A stretch of DNA of 64,000 nt. Source: Tistrella mobilis (lineage in GTDB: Bacteria; Pseudomonadota; Alphaproteobacteria; Tistrellales; Tistrellaceae). Location: the NCBI RefSeq assembly GCF_041468085.1, contig NZ_CP121017.1:4313501-4377500 (forward strand), in the 5' to 3' direction. Below are positions 38,368 through 47,244 of this stretch, piece after piece. The position numbers and the translations under genes are program-made. The notes beneath the pieces were generated by a model. That model did not search any database. It was not told where the DNA came from and was given only the letters and a program-made list of their open reading frames with translations. Position 1 is the stretch's first letter. Each line of letters opens with the position of its first letter.

Positions 38368-38388
38368 CCACAAGAGGTTTCGATCGTC

Positions 38389-38853
38389 ATGGAGATCGCG
38401 GATCTGCTGCGTCCGGAGGGGGTATTTGCATCCCTGAAGTCCAGCAGCAAGAAGCAGGTTCTTCAGGATCTGTCGCAACGAGCGGCCGATCTGACAGGCA
38501 TCGACGAACGCACCATCTTCGAAACGCTGCTCGAGCGCGAGCGCCTGGGGACCACCGGCGTCGGCAACGGCGTCGCCATTCCCCATGGCCGGCTGGGCGG
38601 GTTGGACCGGGTCCAGGGCCTGTTCGCCCGGCTGGAGCGCCCGATCGATTTCGACGCCGTGGACGACCAGCCGGTCGATCTGATCTTCCTGCTGCTGGCG
38701 CCGGAGTCTGCCGGGGCGGATCATCTGAAGGCGCTGGCGCGTGTGTCACGGCTGCTGCGGGATGAACGGGTCTGCGACAAGCTCCGCGGCTCGGACACTG
38801 CCGAAGCGCTCTATGCACTGCTCACCGACGACGCATCGAGCAAAGCCGCCTGA
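38389..38853 (+). CDS. ptsN: nitrogen PTS EIIA (PtsN)
   Basis: A 154-residue EIIA-Ntr with the phospho-acceptor His66 in GVAIPHGRL. It receives phosphate from NPr/HPr and acts as a regulator of potassium, carbon and nitrogen metabolism rather than in sugar uptake. hprK, rapZ, an EIIA-Man-like gene and HPr follow, giving the alphaproteobacterial PTS-Ntr output set. EI-Ntr (ptsP) is not in the window. Confidence 0.95.
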   Translation: MEIADLLRPEGVFASLKSSSKKQVLQDLSQRAADLTGIDERTIFETLLERERLGTTGVGNGVAIPHGRLGGLDRVQGLFARLERPIDFDAVDDQPVDLIFLLLAPESAGADHLKALARVSRLLRDERVCDKLRGSDTAEALYALLTDDASSKAA

Positions 38854-38888
38854 GCCCGGGCGGTCATGCCGAGGGGCGGGGCCTTGAC

Positions 38889-39347
38889 ATGGCGACGGAC
38901 CCGCAGACCATCCACGCCACCTGCATCCGCATCGGTCCGGCCGGCATTCTGCTGACCGGGCCGAGCGGCGTGGGCAAATCCGATCTGGCTTTGCGGCTGA
39001 TCGATACCGGTGCCCGGCTGGTTGCTGACGATCGTGTGGTGCTCCAGACCGGGACACCGGATGCGCCATGGCCGGTCGCCTCCGCCCCTGAGATGCTTTG
39101 TGGCTTGATCGAGGTGCGCGGCGTCGGCATCCTTCGCACCGAGGTCTCGGCACCGGCGGCGGTACGTCTGGCCGTCCGGCTCCATCCGCCGGGCTCCAGG
39201 ATTGAGCGCCTGCCCGAGCCCGATTTCATCACGCTTGCGGGTATCGCCGTTCCGGTGATCGATCTGGTGGCGGTGGAGGCCTCAGCGCCGGCCAAGTTGC
39301 GCGCAGCCCTGGCTGCCGTGCTCGATCCGCTTCAGAGGCATGCATGA
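38889..39347 (+). CDS. hprK: short HPr kinase/phosphorylase
   Basis: A 152-residue protein equivalent to the C-terminal catalytic domain of Gram-positive HprK (about 310 residues), the usual alphaproteobacterial form. Walker A is GPSGVGKS at residues 24-31, and IEVRGVGILR is the family signature. It should phosphorylate HPr on serine, tuning the PTS. The stop overlaps the rapZ start by four bases. Confidence 0.92.
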   Translation: MATDPQTIHATCIRIGPAGILLTGPSGVGKSDLALRLIDTGARLVADDRVVLQTGTPDAPWPVASAPEMLCGLIEVRGVGILRTEVSAPAAVRLAVRLHPPGSRIERLPEPDFITLAGIAVPVIDLVAVEASAPAKLRAALAAVLDPLQRHA

Positions 39348-40288
39348 CCCCGATCGCCCGACCCGCTCCGACTCGATCTGATGCAAGCGGGCCGGCCCGC
39401 CTGCTGGTGATCACCGGCCTGTCGGGGGCCGGCCGGACCTCGCTGCTCAAGGCGCTGGAGGATCTGGGCTACGAGACGATCGACAACATGCCCGTCCGGC
39501 TGATGGCACCCGCGGTGGAAGCCATGGCGCCGGGCGAGGCGCTGGCCGTGGGCATCGACGTGCGCACCCGCGGCTTTGATGCGGCCGCGGTAGATCAGGC
39601 GCTCAGCCAGATCGCTGCCCTGCCCGGACTCGCCGCCACAGTCGTCTTTCTGGATTGCGACGACGAGGTGCTCTACCGCCGCTATACCGAGACCAGGCGC
39701 CGGCATCCGCTCGCCAGCTCGACCGATCGCCCGGTCGAAGACGGAATCCGCGACGAGCGGGCACTGATCGCACCCTTGCGCGATCGCGCCGATGTGGTGC
39801 TCGACACCAGCGAGTTCAGCCTGACGGACCTCAGGCGCAAGGCGTCGGAACTGTTCGCCTTCGGCGGCTCGCCGGGGCTTCAGCTCTCGGTCACCTCGTT
39901 CGGGTTCCGCAATGGCCTGCCGCGCGATGCCGATCTGGTCTTCGACGTACGCTTCCTGGCCAATCCGCATTACGATCCGCTGCTGCGGCCGCTCACTGGT
40001 CGGGATCCGGCGGTGGGTACCCATATCGCCGCCGATCCGCTCTTCGCCCCCTTCTTCGACCGGATGCTGGACCTCATCCGCCTGCTGCTGCCGGCCTACG
40101 CCCGCGAGGGCAAATCCTATCTCACCGTGGCGGTAGGCTGCACCGGTGGCAAACACCGCTCGGTCTTCGTCACTGAACGTCTCGCAGAGGAATTGAGGCA
40201 GGACGGGTGGCGGGTTACAGTACGCCATCGCGACATGCCCGACGCGGATCTGGCGCGAACGGGATCCCCGGCTGCAAAACCGGTCTGA
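39344..40288 (+). CDS. rapZ: RapZ-type nucleotide-binding protein
   Basis: A 314-residue protein. The N-terminal P-loop is GLSGAGRTS, with Arg31 where most NTPases have Lys, followed by ALEDLGYETIDNMPVRL. The C-terminal part has SFGFRNGLPRDADLVFDVRFLANPHYDPLLRPLTG-type sequence and GCTGGKHRSVFVTE, the conserved RapZ RNA-binding and metabolite site. In E. coli RapZ guides RNase E to the sRNA GlmZ and controls glucosamine-6-phosphate synthase; the alphaproteobacterial role is less known. It is translationally coupled to hprK. Confidence 0.93.
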   Translation: MTPIARPAPTRSDASGPARLLVITGLSGAGRTSLLKALEDLGYETIDNMPVRLMAPAVEAMAPGEALAVGIDVRTRGFDAAAVDQALSQIAALPGLAATVVFLDCDDEVLYRRYTETRRRHPLASSTDRPVEDGIRDERALIAPLRDRADVVLDTSEFSLTDLRRKASELFAFGGSPGLQLSVTSFGFRNGLPRDADLVFDVRFLANPHYDPLLRPLTGRDPAVGTHIAADPLFAPFFDRMLDLIRLLLPAYAREGKSYLTVAVGCTGGKHRSVFVTERLAEELRQDGWRVTVRHRDMPDADLARTGSPAAKPV

Positions 40289-40404
40289 GGCGTCAGAACG
40301 CGCCTCCGCCGGCAGGTGGCTGCCCATGAACGGAGGGGCCCCGGCGCGCTGCCGCAATGGCGGACGATGCCGGAGCCTCCGCAACCAAGGTGACGACGGA
40401 ACCG

Positions 40405-40812
40405 ATGATCGGTCTGGTACTGGTGACGCACGGCCGGCTCGCCGACGAATTCGTGGCAGCAACCGAACATGTCGTCGGCCCTCAGAAGGCCATGAAGGCG
40501 ATCTGCATCGGCCCCGATGACGACATGGAAAAGCGGCGCCAGGACATCATCGACGCGGTGGCCGCCGTCGACGGCGGCGATGGCGTGATCGTGCTGACCG
40601 ACATGTTCGGCGGCACCCCGTCCAATCTGGCGATCTCGATCCTGGATCGGGCCCATGTCGAGGTCATCGCCGGCGTGAATCTGCCGATGCTGATCAAGCT
40701 TGCCAGCGTGCGTGAGACGGAGCCACTCGCCAAAGCCGTGGTCAGCGCCCAGGATGCCGGGCGCAAATACATCAACGTCGCGAGCACCCTGCTCGCCGGC
40801 GACGGCCGCTGA
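40405..40812 (+). CDS. PTS EIIA of the mannose type
   Basis: A protein of 135 residues (MIGLVLVTHGRLADEF) with the phospho-acceptor His9 and GGTPSNLAI, both typical of EIIA-Man. No IIB, IIC or IID gene is present, so it likely has a regulatory role in the PTS-Ntr network as proposed in other alphaproteobacteria. An in-frame ATG at 40357 would add 16 residues that look non-homologous; neither start has a strong ribosome site. HPr follows 20 bases later. Confidence 0.9.
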   Translation: MIGLVLVTHGRLADEFVAATEHVVGPQKAMKAICIGPDDDMEKRRQDIIDAVAAVDGGDGVIVLTDMFGGTPSNLAISILDRAHVEVIAGVNLPMLIKLASVRETEPLAKAVVSAQDAGRKYINVASTLLAGDGR

Positions 40813-40832
40813 CGCAAGGGAGCCCCCGCCCG

Positions 40833-41132
40833 ATGAGCCAGTCCGCCGCCCCGTCAGGCGAACGCCTGAAGCGCACCGTCGAGATCATCAACCGACGCGG
40901 CCTCCACGCACGCGCCGCAGCGAAATTCGTCAAGACAGCCGACAGCTTCTCGGCCGAGATCGAGGTCACCCGCTGCGGCCAGACCGTGTCGGGCCGGTCG
41001 ATCATGGGGCTTATGATGCTGGCCGCGAGCCCCGGCTGCACCATCGATATAGAGGCTGCGGGCGCGGACGCCCCCCAGGCCATGGATGCCCTGGTCAAAC
41101 TGATCGGCAACCGTTTCGACGAGGATGAATAG
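40833..41132 (+). CDS. HPr-family phosphocarrier (NPr-like)
   Basis: A 99-residue HPr with His25 in RRGLHARAA (phosphorylated by EI) and Ser56 in GRSIMGLMML, the equivalent of Gram-positive Ser46 and the target of HprK. It carries phosphate to PtsN and the EIIA-Man protein. The gene closes the ptsN-hprK-rapZ-EIIA-HPr string and is followed by a strong terminator. Confidence 0.95.
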   Translation: MSQSAAPSGERLKRTVEIINRRGLHARAAAKFVKTADSFSAEIEVTRCGQTVSGRSIMGLMMLAASPGCTIDIEAAGADAPQAMDALVKLIGNRFDEDE

Positions 41133-41161
41133 ACGTTTGGCCGTCTGCCCGACCCGTGCCG

Positions 41162-41185
41162 ACCCGCCGTCCCGGCGGGTTTTTT
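41162..41185 (+). terminator. Rho-independent terminator after HPr
   Basis: ACCCGCC (41162-41168) and GGCGGGT (41174-41180) form a 7-bp stem with loop GTCCC, followed by six T (41180-41185). It separates the PTS string from ahcY. Confidence 0.9.
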
Positions 41186-41218
41186 CATGGCCTCCACCGC
41201 ATGCGGCGGCATATTACC

Positions 41219-41238
41219 ATATAAAGATAGCTTTATAT
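41219..41238. promoter_or_regulatory. palindromic operator upstream of ahcY, SahR-like candidate
   Basis: ATATAAAG (41219-41226) and CTTTATAT (41231-41238) form a perfect 8-base inverted repeat with a 4-base centre. It lies just upstream of the predicted ahcY promoter. The form fits AT-rich dyads bound by ArsR-family regulators of methionine-cycle genes, of which SahR (ligand S-adenosylhomocysteine) is the best match I recall. Confidence 0.6.
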
Positions 41239-41242
41239 TCCC

Positions 41243-41272
41243 TTGCCCGATCAGGGCGGCCAGGGCTATAAC
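41243..41272 (+). promoter_or_regulatory. predicted sigma-70 promoter of ahcY
   Basis: TTGCCC (41243-41248) and TATAAC (41267-41272) are 18 bases apart. Transcription would begin near 41279, giving a leader of about 55 bases. Confidence 0.45.
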
Positions 41273-41286
41273 CAGAGGGAGAGACG

Positions 41287-41306
41287 TTTGCCGGTTCCCC
41301 GGCAAA
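41287..41306 (+). promoter_or_regulatory. hairpin in the ahcY leader
   Basis: TTTGCCGG (41287-41294) and CCGGCAAA (41299-41306) form a perfect 8-bp stem with a TTCC loop. It lies near the predicted 5' end of the ahcY mRNA, 15 bases before the AGGAG ribosome site. It might stabilise the transcript. I could not match it to a known SAM or SAH riboswitch. Confidence 0.4.
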
Positions 41307-41334
41307 GCCGCCATGCCCATCAGGAGCGCCCTCG

Positions 41335-42630
41335 ATGACCACGTTCACGGACTACAAGGTCAAGGACATCGCCCTCGCCGAGTGGGGCCGCAAGGAGATC
41401 TCGCTGGCCGAGACCGAGATGCCGGGGCTGATGGCGCTGCGCGACGAATATGGCGCGTCGAAGCCGCTGGCGGGTGCGCGGATCGCCGGCTGCCTGCACA
41501 TGACCATTCAGACCGCCGTGCTGATCGAGACCCTGATCGCGCTGGGCGCCGAGGTCCGCTGGTCGTCGTGCAACATCTTCTCGACCCAGGATCAGGCAGC
41601 GGCCGGTATCGCCGCCGCCGGCATCCCGGTCTTCGCCTGGAAGGGGGAGACCGAAGAGGAATATGAGTGGTGCGTCGAACAGACCATCAAGGGGCCCGAT
41701 GGCTGGACCCCGAACATGATCCTGGATGACGGCGGCGACCTGACCCTCATCATGCACCAGAAGTATCCGGAGCTGATGAACGAGGTCCGCGGCATCTCGG
41801 AAGAGACGACCACCGGTGTGCTGCGTCTCTACGAGATGGCAAAGACCGGCAAGCTGGCCTGCCCGGCGATCAACGTGAACGACAGCGTCACCAAGTCGAA
41901 ATTCGACAACCTCTACGGCTGCCGCGAAAGCCTGATCGACGGCATCAAGCGCGCGACCGACGTGATGCTCGCCGGTAAGGTCGCCGTGGTTGCAGGCTAT
42001 GGCGATGTCGGCAAGGGCTCGGCCGAGGCGCTGCGCGGCCAGGGCGCCCGGGTTCTGGTCACCGAGATCGACCCGATCTGTGCCCTGCAGGCCGCCATGG
42101 ACGGCTATCAGGTCACGACCATGGACGAGGCGGCACCGCAGGGCGACATCTTTGTCACCGCCACCGGCAATGTCGACATCATCACGCTCGACCACATGCG
42201 CGAGATGAAGGACCGGGCGATCGTCTGCAATATCGGCCACTTCGACAGCGAGATTCAGGTCTCGGCCCTGCACAATTACGAGTGGAACGAGATCAAGCCG
42301 CAAGTCGACGAGATCACGCTGCCCGGTGGCAAGCGTCTGATCCTGCTCGCCAAGGGCCGCTTGGTGAACCTCGGCTGCGCCACCGGCCATCCGAGCTTCG
42401 TGATGAGCGCCTCGTTCACCAATCAGGTCCTGGCCCAGATCGAACTCTGGAACAACGCCCAGGCCTATGAGCGCAAGGTCTACACCCTGCCCAAGCATCT
42501 GGATGAGAAGGTGGCGGCGCTGCATCTCGACAAGCTGGGCGTGAAGCTGACGAAGCTCAGCGACAAGCAGGCCCAGTATATCGGCGTGCCGGCGGAAGGC
42601 CCGTTCAAGCCGGAATACTACCGCTACTGA
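41335..42630 (+). CDS. ahcY: adenosylhomocysteinase
   Basis: A 431-residue NAD-dependent enzyme that splits S-adenosylhomocysteine into adenosine and homocysteine, removing the product inhibitor of methyltransferases. Visible motifs are [20 protein letters not shown], the NAD loop [18 protein letters not shown], and the ending [14 protein letters not shown] lies eight bases before the ATG. It has its own promoter, a palindromic operator and an 18-bp terminator, so it is a monocistronic unit. Confidence 0.98.
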   Translation: MTTFTDYKVKDIALAEWGRKEISLAETEMPGLMALRDEYGASKPLAGARIAGCLHMTIQTAVLIETLIALGAEVRWSSCNIFSTQDQAAAGIAAAGIPVFAWKGETEEEYEWCVEQTIKGPDGWTPNMILDDGGDLTLIMHQKYPELMNEVRGISEETTTGVLRLYEMAKTGKLACPAINVNDSVTKSKFDNLYGCRESLIDGIKRATDVMLAGKVAVVAGYGDVGKGSAEALRGQGARVLVTEIDPICALQAAMDGYQVTTMDEAAPQGDIFVTATGNVDIITLDHMREMKDRAIVCNIGHFDSEIQVSALHNYEWNEIKPQVDEITLPGGKRLILLAKGRLVNLGCATGHPSFVMSASFTNQVLAQIELWNNAQAYERKVYTLPKHLDEKVAALHLDKLGVKLTKLSDKQAQYIGVPAEGPFKPEYYRY

Positions 42631-42659
42631 GCGACGCCTCCCGTCAGGGATCGTATCGC

Positions 42660-42702
42660 CGCACCGCCGCCGCCGGGGTTACCCGGCGGCGGCGGTGCGT
42701 TT
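42660..42702 (+). terminator. strong Rho-independent terminator of ahcY
   Basis: An 18-base arm (42660-42677, CGCACCGCCGCCGCCGGG) pairs perfectly with 42682-42699 around the loop GTTA, followed by TTT. The arm contains a GCC triplet repeat. Confidence 0.85.
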
Positions 42703-42770
42703 CGGGGCCAATGGCACGATCCATGCGGTGTCGTGATTGCGGCTCCGGCCATGACTGCTACACTCACGCC

Positions 42771-44849
42771 ATGGACCCGATCGTCGTCGCCGCAGTCATG
42801 ACGGCCCTTTCGGCCGGCCTTGCCGTGTACGCAATCAGGCTGCGTGCGCGTGGGCGAGCCGTTGCCGATCGCCTGCAGTCGGCCGAGCGTGCGCTGGCCG
42901 CCGAACGACGGGCCCGTGAAGCGGCTGCCGTCGCAGCAGAGACCGCCTCGGCCCGGGCGGATGCCGCCACGGCCCTGCTCGATGCCCTGCCTTTGCCGGT
43001 CTGGTGGCGCGACATCAGTGGTGCAATCGATGGCCACAACGCCGCCTTCGATGCTTTCCAACTGGGCGATGATGGGCATGAACGTCCGGAATTCGCCAAC
43101 CGCGCCCTGATCGCCCAGGCCCGCGCCCTTGCCCGCACTGCCCGCGATCGCGGCCTGCCGATGCGCGAACGCCGCGCCGTGGTGACCGACGGCGTGCGCC
43201 GGGTGTACGAGATCCTGGAGATTCCGCCCGGAACCGACCGACCTGCCGTGGGTCTCGCTCTCGACGCCACGGCGCTCGCCGAGGCGGAAGCAGCGATGGA
43301 GCGGGTGGAAGCCGGCTATATCGAAGCCTTCGAAAGCGTCACCAGCGGCATTGCGGTCTTCGGCGCCGACATGCGCCTGACCTTCTGGAATGGGGCCTTC
43401 GCCCGGCTGTGGCATCTGGATGCCGCCTTCCTGGACCAGCGCCCGCGGGAAGGAGAGCTGCTAGAGCGCCTCCGCGAAAGCCGGCGCCTGCCCGAAGTGG
43501 TGAACTTCCCGGCCTGGAAGCGCGACCGGCTGGCGCTCTACACCAGCCTGTTCGCGCCGATGGAGGAACTGGTTCATCTGCCCGACGGCCGCACGCTCCA
43601 TGTCATCATCGCCCCGCACCGCCAGGGCGGGCTGGTCCACATCTATGAGGATGTCAGCGACCGGCTGGCGTTGGAGCGGTCTTACAACACACTGATCGCC
43701 GTGCAGCGTGCGACCATCGATGCCCTGGCCGAAGGGCTGGCGGTGTTCCGCTCCGATGGCCGGCTCGGCCTCGCCAACCAGACTTTCGCCCGATTGCTGG
43801 AGACGCGGCCTGATCAGGTCTCGATCGAGACGCCGCTCGGCCAGCTGCTGAATGCCGCGCGACCGCTCGCCGCCCGTGCCGACGATCTGGAACTCGTCCG
43901 GCAGGTGGTGGACGAGGCCCTGGTCGAACGCCGCCGCGGCGAGATGACGCTCGAACTCGCCGGCGACCGCTTCTTCTCCATCGCAGCCACCCCGCTTCCG
44001 GACGGCGCTGCCCTGGTGTCGCTTGCCGACGTCACTGACACCATCCGGGTGGAACGTGCCCTGCGTGACAAGGCCGCGGCACTTGCCGAAGCCGATCGCC
44101 TCAAATCCGAATTCGTGGCCCATGTGTCCTACGAGCTGCGCACACCGCTGAATTCGGTGATCGGCTTCGCGCAGCTTCTGGCCAGCGAAATGGCCGGGCC
44201 GCTGAACCTGCGCCAGCGGGGCTATGCCGAAGACATCGTGCATGCCTCGGAACATCTGCTGGTACTGATCAACGACATGATCGACCTTGCCTCGATCGAT
44301 GCCGGCGACGTTACCCTCAATCGCCGGCCGGTCGATGTCTGCCAGCTTCTGAGGTCGGTGGCAGATCTCGCCCGCCAGCGCGCCAAGGCCGCCTCGGTGT
44401 CGATCGATCTGGACTGCCCGCCCGACTGCGGCACCATCGATGCCGACGGCCTGCGCCTGCGTCAGGCCCTCTACAACCTGCTCGGCAATGCGTTGCGCTT
44501 CACTCCTGTCGATACCCGTGTCCGCATGGCGGCCGAAGCCCGACCCGCAGATCCGGCAGAAGGTCTTCCGCCTGTGGTGGCGGTCACCATCTCTGACCAG
44601 GGTCCCGGCATCCCCGAGGAAGAGCGCGAACAGGTCTTCGAGCGCTTCTGGCGCCGGCGCCGCGGCGAACGCAAGGCCGGGGTGGGCCTTGGCCTGCCGC
44701 TTGCCCGCAGCCTGATCGAATTGCATGGTGGCCGGATCCGGATCGACGACGCCCCGGGCGGAGGCGCGCGGATCACCTGCCTGCTGCCGGTGCATGCACC
44801 GGCCACGATATTGCCTGCAGCCGACCAAGAGTCTGAAATTCCGGCCTGA
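42771..44849 (+). CDS. divL: DivL-like PAS pseudokinase with Tyr in place of the phospho-acceptor His
   Basis: A 692-residue membrane-anchored protein: one N-terminal helix (residues about 4-21), a coiled coil (30-65), PAS-like domains (about 66-170, 180-300 and 310-425), a HisKA domain (440-510) and a HATPase (525-675). The H-box reads HVSYELRTPL: Tyr454 (TAC at 44130-44132) occupies the position of the phosphorylated histidine. The N-box (QALYNLLGNALRF), G1 (DQGPGIP) and G2 (GVGLGLPL) are intact. Caulobacter DivL has the same replacement and works as a non-canonical sensor controlling the CckA-ChpT-CtrA cell-cycle relay. The start ATG has no clear Shine-Dalgarno. Confidence 0.85.
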   Translation: MDPIVVAAVMTALSAGLAVYAIRLRARGRAVADRLQSAERALAAERRAREAAAVAAETASARADAATALLDALPLPVWWRDISGAIDGHNAAFDAFQLGDDGHERPEFANRALIAQARALARTARDRGLPMRERRAVVTDGVRRVYEILEIPPGTDRPAVGLALDATALAEAEAAMERVEAGYIEAFESVTSGIAVFGADMRLTFWNGAFARLWHLDAAFLDQRPREGELLERLRESRRLPEVVNFPAWKRDRLALYTSLFAPMEELVHLPDGRTLHVIIAPHRQGGLVHIYEDVSDRLALERSYNTLIAVQRATIDALAEGLAVFRSDGRLGLANQTFARLLETRPDQVSIETPLGQLLNAARPLAARADDLELVRQVVDEALVERRRGEMTLELAGDRFFSIAATPLPDGAALVSLADVTDTIRVERALRDKAAALAEADRLKSEFVAHVSYELRTPLNSVIGFAQLLASEMAGPLNLRQRGYAEDIVHASEHLLVLINDMIDLASIDAGDVTLNRRPVDVCQLLRSVADLARQRAKAASVSIDLDCPPDCGTIDADGLRLRQALYNLLGNALRFTPVDTRVRMAAEARPADPAEGLPPVVAVTISDQGPGIPEEEREQVFERFWRRRRGERKAGVGLGLPLARSLIELHGGRIRIDDAPGGGARITCLLPVHAPATILPAADQESEIPA

Positions 44850-44887
44850 TCGCCCCCTGCAACCCTGCCTTCACGGCCGCGAATTGA

Positions 44888-44917
44888 TTGGACGGCAGCC
44901 GGGCCGGAGCCTATAAG
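44888..44917 (+). promoter_or_regulatory. predicted dapF promoter, near-leaderless transcript
   Basis: TTGGAC (44888-44893) and TATAAG (44912-44917) are 18 bases apart. The expected start of transcription near 44924 is about three bases before the dapF ATG (44927), and no Shine-Dalgarno is seen. Confidence 0.45.
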
Positions 44918-44926
44918 ATCGAAGCT

Positions 44927-45799
44927 ATGATCAGGATCCCGTTCCTCAAAATGCACGGGCTCGGCAACGACTTCGTCGTCATCGACCGACGGAGCGGCCC
45001 GGCTCGGGGCCTCGTCCTCGACGACGCGACCATCCGCCGGATCTCGGACCGGCGGCATGGTGTCGGTTGTGACCAGTTCATTCTGATCGATCCGACCGAT
45101 GGCGACCCGATCGCCGCCGGCAGTGCCGATGCGGTAATGCGCATCCACAATGCCGATGGCGGTGAAGTGGGCGCCTGCGGCAACGCCACCCGCTGCGTCG
45201 GCGCCCTGCTGATGGATGAAAGCGGTCTCGGTCGCACGACCATCGCGACGGTTTCGGGCCTGCTGCAGGCCAGCCGCGATCCGGCACAGCATGAAGCCGG
45301 GATGGTGACCGTCGACATGGGCCCGGCCCGTCTCGACTGGCAGCAGATCCCGCTCGCCGGCCCAGCCGATACGCTCGCGGTCGAGGGCGTGGAGGCCGGT
45401 CCCTTGCAGCGGCCCGTGGCAGTCAATGTCGGCAATCCGCACGCGGTCTATTTCGTCGAGGATGCCGAGGCGATCGATCTCACCCGCTGGGGGCCGATGA
45501 TCGAACATCACCCGGTCTTCCCCGAACGCACCAATGTCGAGGTTGCCCATCGTCTCGGCCCCGACCGGTTGCGCATGCGGGTGTGGGAACGCGGTGTGGG
45601 CATCACCGCAGCCTGCGGCACCGGCGCCTGTGCAACGGCCGTCGCGGCCATCCGGCGCGGCCTCACCGGCCGCACGGTGGAGATCGTCCTTGACGGTGGC
45701 CCGCTGGTCATTACCTGGACCGAAGACGATCGCGTCTTGATGTCGGGCCCGGTCGCGACCAGCTTCGAGGGGACGCTCGATCCGTCCCTGCTCGCCTGA
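44927..45799 (+). CDS. dapF: diaminopimelate epimerase
   Basis: A 290-residue enzyme interconverting LL- and meso-diaminopimelate for lysine and peptidoglycan synthesis. The two catalytic cysteines are Cys84 (EVGACGNATR) and Cys230 (ITAACGTGAC). The start MIRIPFLKMHGLGNDF is the family consensus. It heads a dapF-mtaB-ftsY-yciB run on the plus strand that is common in alphaproteobacteria. Confidence 0.97.
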   Translation: MIRIPFLKMHGLGNDFVVIDRRSGPARGLVLDDATIRRISDRRHGVGCDQFILIDPTDGDPIAAGSADAVMRIHNADGGEVGACGNATRCVGALLMDESGLGRTTIATVSGLLQASRDPAQHEAGMVTVDMGPARLDWQQIPLAGPADTLAVEGVEAGPLQRPVAVNVGNPHAVYFVEDAEAIDLTRWGPMIEHHPVFPERTNVEVAHRLGPDRLRMRVWERGVGITAACGTGACATAVAAIRRGLTGRTVEIVLDGGPLVITWTEDDRVLMSGPVATSFEGTLDPSLLA

Positions 45800-45831
45800 C
45801 CTTCGGTTCCTCATCCGGTCCACAATCCCCC

Positions 45832-47244
45832 ATGTCCGACCAGACTGACGATCCTCTGCGGATCATCACCTTCGGCTGTCGCCTCAATGCCTATGAGAGC
45901 GAGGTGATGCGCGGCCACGCCCGCGACGGAGCAGCCGGCGGGCGGACGATCGTGTTCAACACCTGTGCAGTGACGGCAGAGGCGGAGCGTCAGGCCCGTC
46001 AGGCCATCCGCCGGGCCCGGCGCGAGGATCCCGACGCCCGGATCGTCGTGACCGGCTGTGCGGCGCAGATCCGGCCCGAAGCCTGGGCGGATATGCCCGA
46101 GGTCGACGCCGTTCTCGGCAACGAGGACAAGCTGAAGGCCGACCGCTTTGCTGCCGCGCTCGCCGCCACACCCAACCGGGTATCCCTGCCGAAGGATGAC
46201 GCGCCATCCGCTCCGGATTTCGTTGGGGCGACCGAACCTGCCCGGATCTTCGTCGACGATATCATGGCGGTTCGCGAAACCGCCGGCCATCTGGTCGAAG
46301 GGCTGGACGGCCGTGCACGTGCTTTCGTACAGGTGCAGAACGGCTGCGACCACCGCTGCACTTTCTGCATCATCCCCTATGGCCGCGGCAACAGCCGCTC
46401 GGTACCACTCGGCGAAGTGGTGGCGCAGGTGCGCGAACTGACCGCCCGCGGCTATGCCGAAGTCGTGCTGACCGGGGTGGACATCACCTCCTACGGCGCC
46501 GATCTGCCCGGACGTCCGAGTCTGGGCAATCTGGTGCGCCGGGTGCTGAAGCTGGTGCCCGACCTGCCGCGGCTCCGGCTGTCCTCGATCGATTCGGCCG
46601 AGATCGACCCCGATCTGATGCAGGCGCTGGCGGAAGAGCCGCGGCTGATGCCGCATCTGCATCTCTCGCTTCAGGCCGGCGACGACATGGTGCTGAAGCG
46701 GATGAAGCGCCGGCATAACCGGGCCCAGGCGATCGCCTTCGCCGAGGCCGTGCGCCGCATCCGCCCCGATGTCGTCTTCGGGGCCGATCTGATCGCCGGC
46801 TTCCCGACCGAGACCGACGAGATGTTCGCCAACAGCCTGAAGCTGGTGGAGGAGATGGGGCTGGTGCATCTGCACGTCTTCCCCTATTCCGCCCGCACCG
46901 GTACGCCGGCAGCCCGCATGCCCCAGGTGCCGGTAGCCGTGCGCCGCGACCGGGCCCGGGCCCTGCGCGAAGCCGGCGCTGTCGGGCTGCGCCGCTGGCT
47001 GGAGAGCCATATCGGCGCCGATCTGCCGATTCTGCTTGAAGCCCCGGATACCGGCCGCAGCGAGGGCTTCGCCCTGGTGCGTCTGGCGGAACCGGCCGAT
47101 CCGGCACTGGTCGGTGGGATCGTGACCGCCCGGGTCACCGCAGCCGATGACGAGACCCTGGCGGGTGCGATCCTGCCGCATCATGCGGCCGACCACCTCC
47201 GGGGCCACCCCCATATCGACGCCGAAGGGAGGGCGACCGCTTGA
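45832..47244 (+). CDS. mtaB: tRNA ms2t6A methylthiotransferase MtaB
   Basis: A 470-residue radical-SAM methylthiotransferase. The N-terminal UPF0004 domain has cysteines at 16, 45 and 76 for the auxiliary cluster. The radical-SAM motif is GCDHRCTFCIIPYGRG (Cys172, 176, 179), and a C-terminal TRAM-like region follows. It converts t6A37 to ms2t6A37 in tRNAs reading ANN codons. The length agrees with MtaB rather than MiaB or RimO. The stop overlaps the TTG start of ftsY. Confidence 0.93.
   Translation: MSDQTDDPLRIITFGCRLNAYESEVMRGHARDGAAGGRTIVFNTCAVTAEAERQARQAIRRARREDPDARIVVTGCAAQIRPEAWADMPEVDAVLGNEDKLKADRFAAALAATPNRVSLPKDDAPSAPDFVGATEPARIFVDDIMAVRETAGHLVEGLDGRARAFVQVQNGCDHRCTFCIIPYGRGNSRSVPLGEVVAQVRELTARGYAEVVLTGVDITSYGADLPGRPSLGNLVRRVLKLVPDLPRLRLSSIDSAEIDPDLMQALAEEPRLMPHLHLSLQAGDDMVLKRMKRRHNRAQAIAFAEAVRRIRPDVVFGADLIAGFPTETDEMFANSLKLVEEMGLVHLHVFPYSARTGTPAARMPQVPVAVRRDRARALREAGAVGLRRWLESHIGADLPILLEAPDTGRSEGFALVRLAEPADPALVGGIVTARVTAADDETLAGAILPHHAADHLRGHPHIDAEGRATA

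Noticed and set aside
39344-40288. RapZ P-loop with Arg instead of Lys as a broken ATPase
   Set aside because: I recall GAGR-type P-loops as frequent in alphaproteobacterial RapZ, so it is not treated as novel.
41187-41334. SAM or SAH riboswitch upstream of ahcY
   Set aside because: The leader after the predicted promoter is only about 55 bases and I could not place the conserved core or pseudoknot of any class I know.
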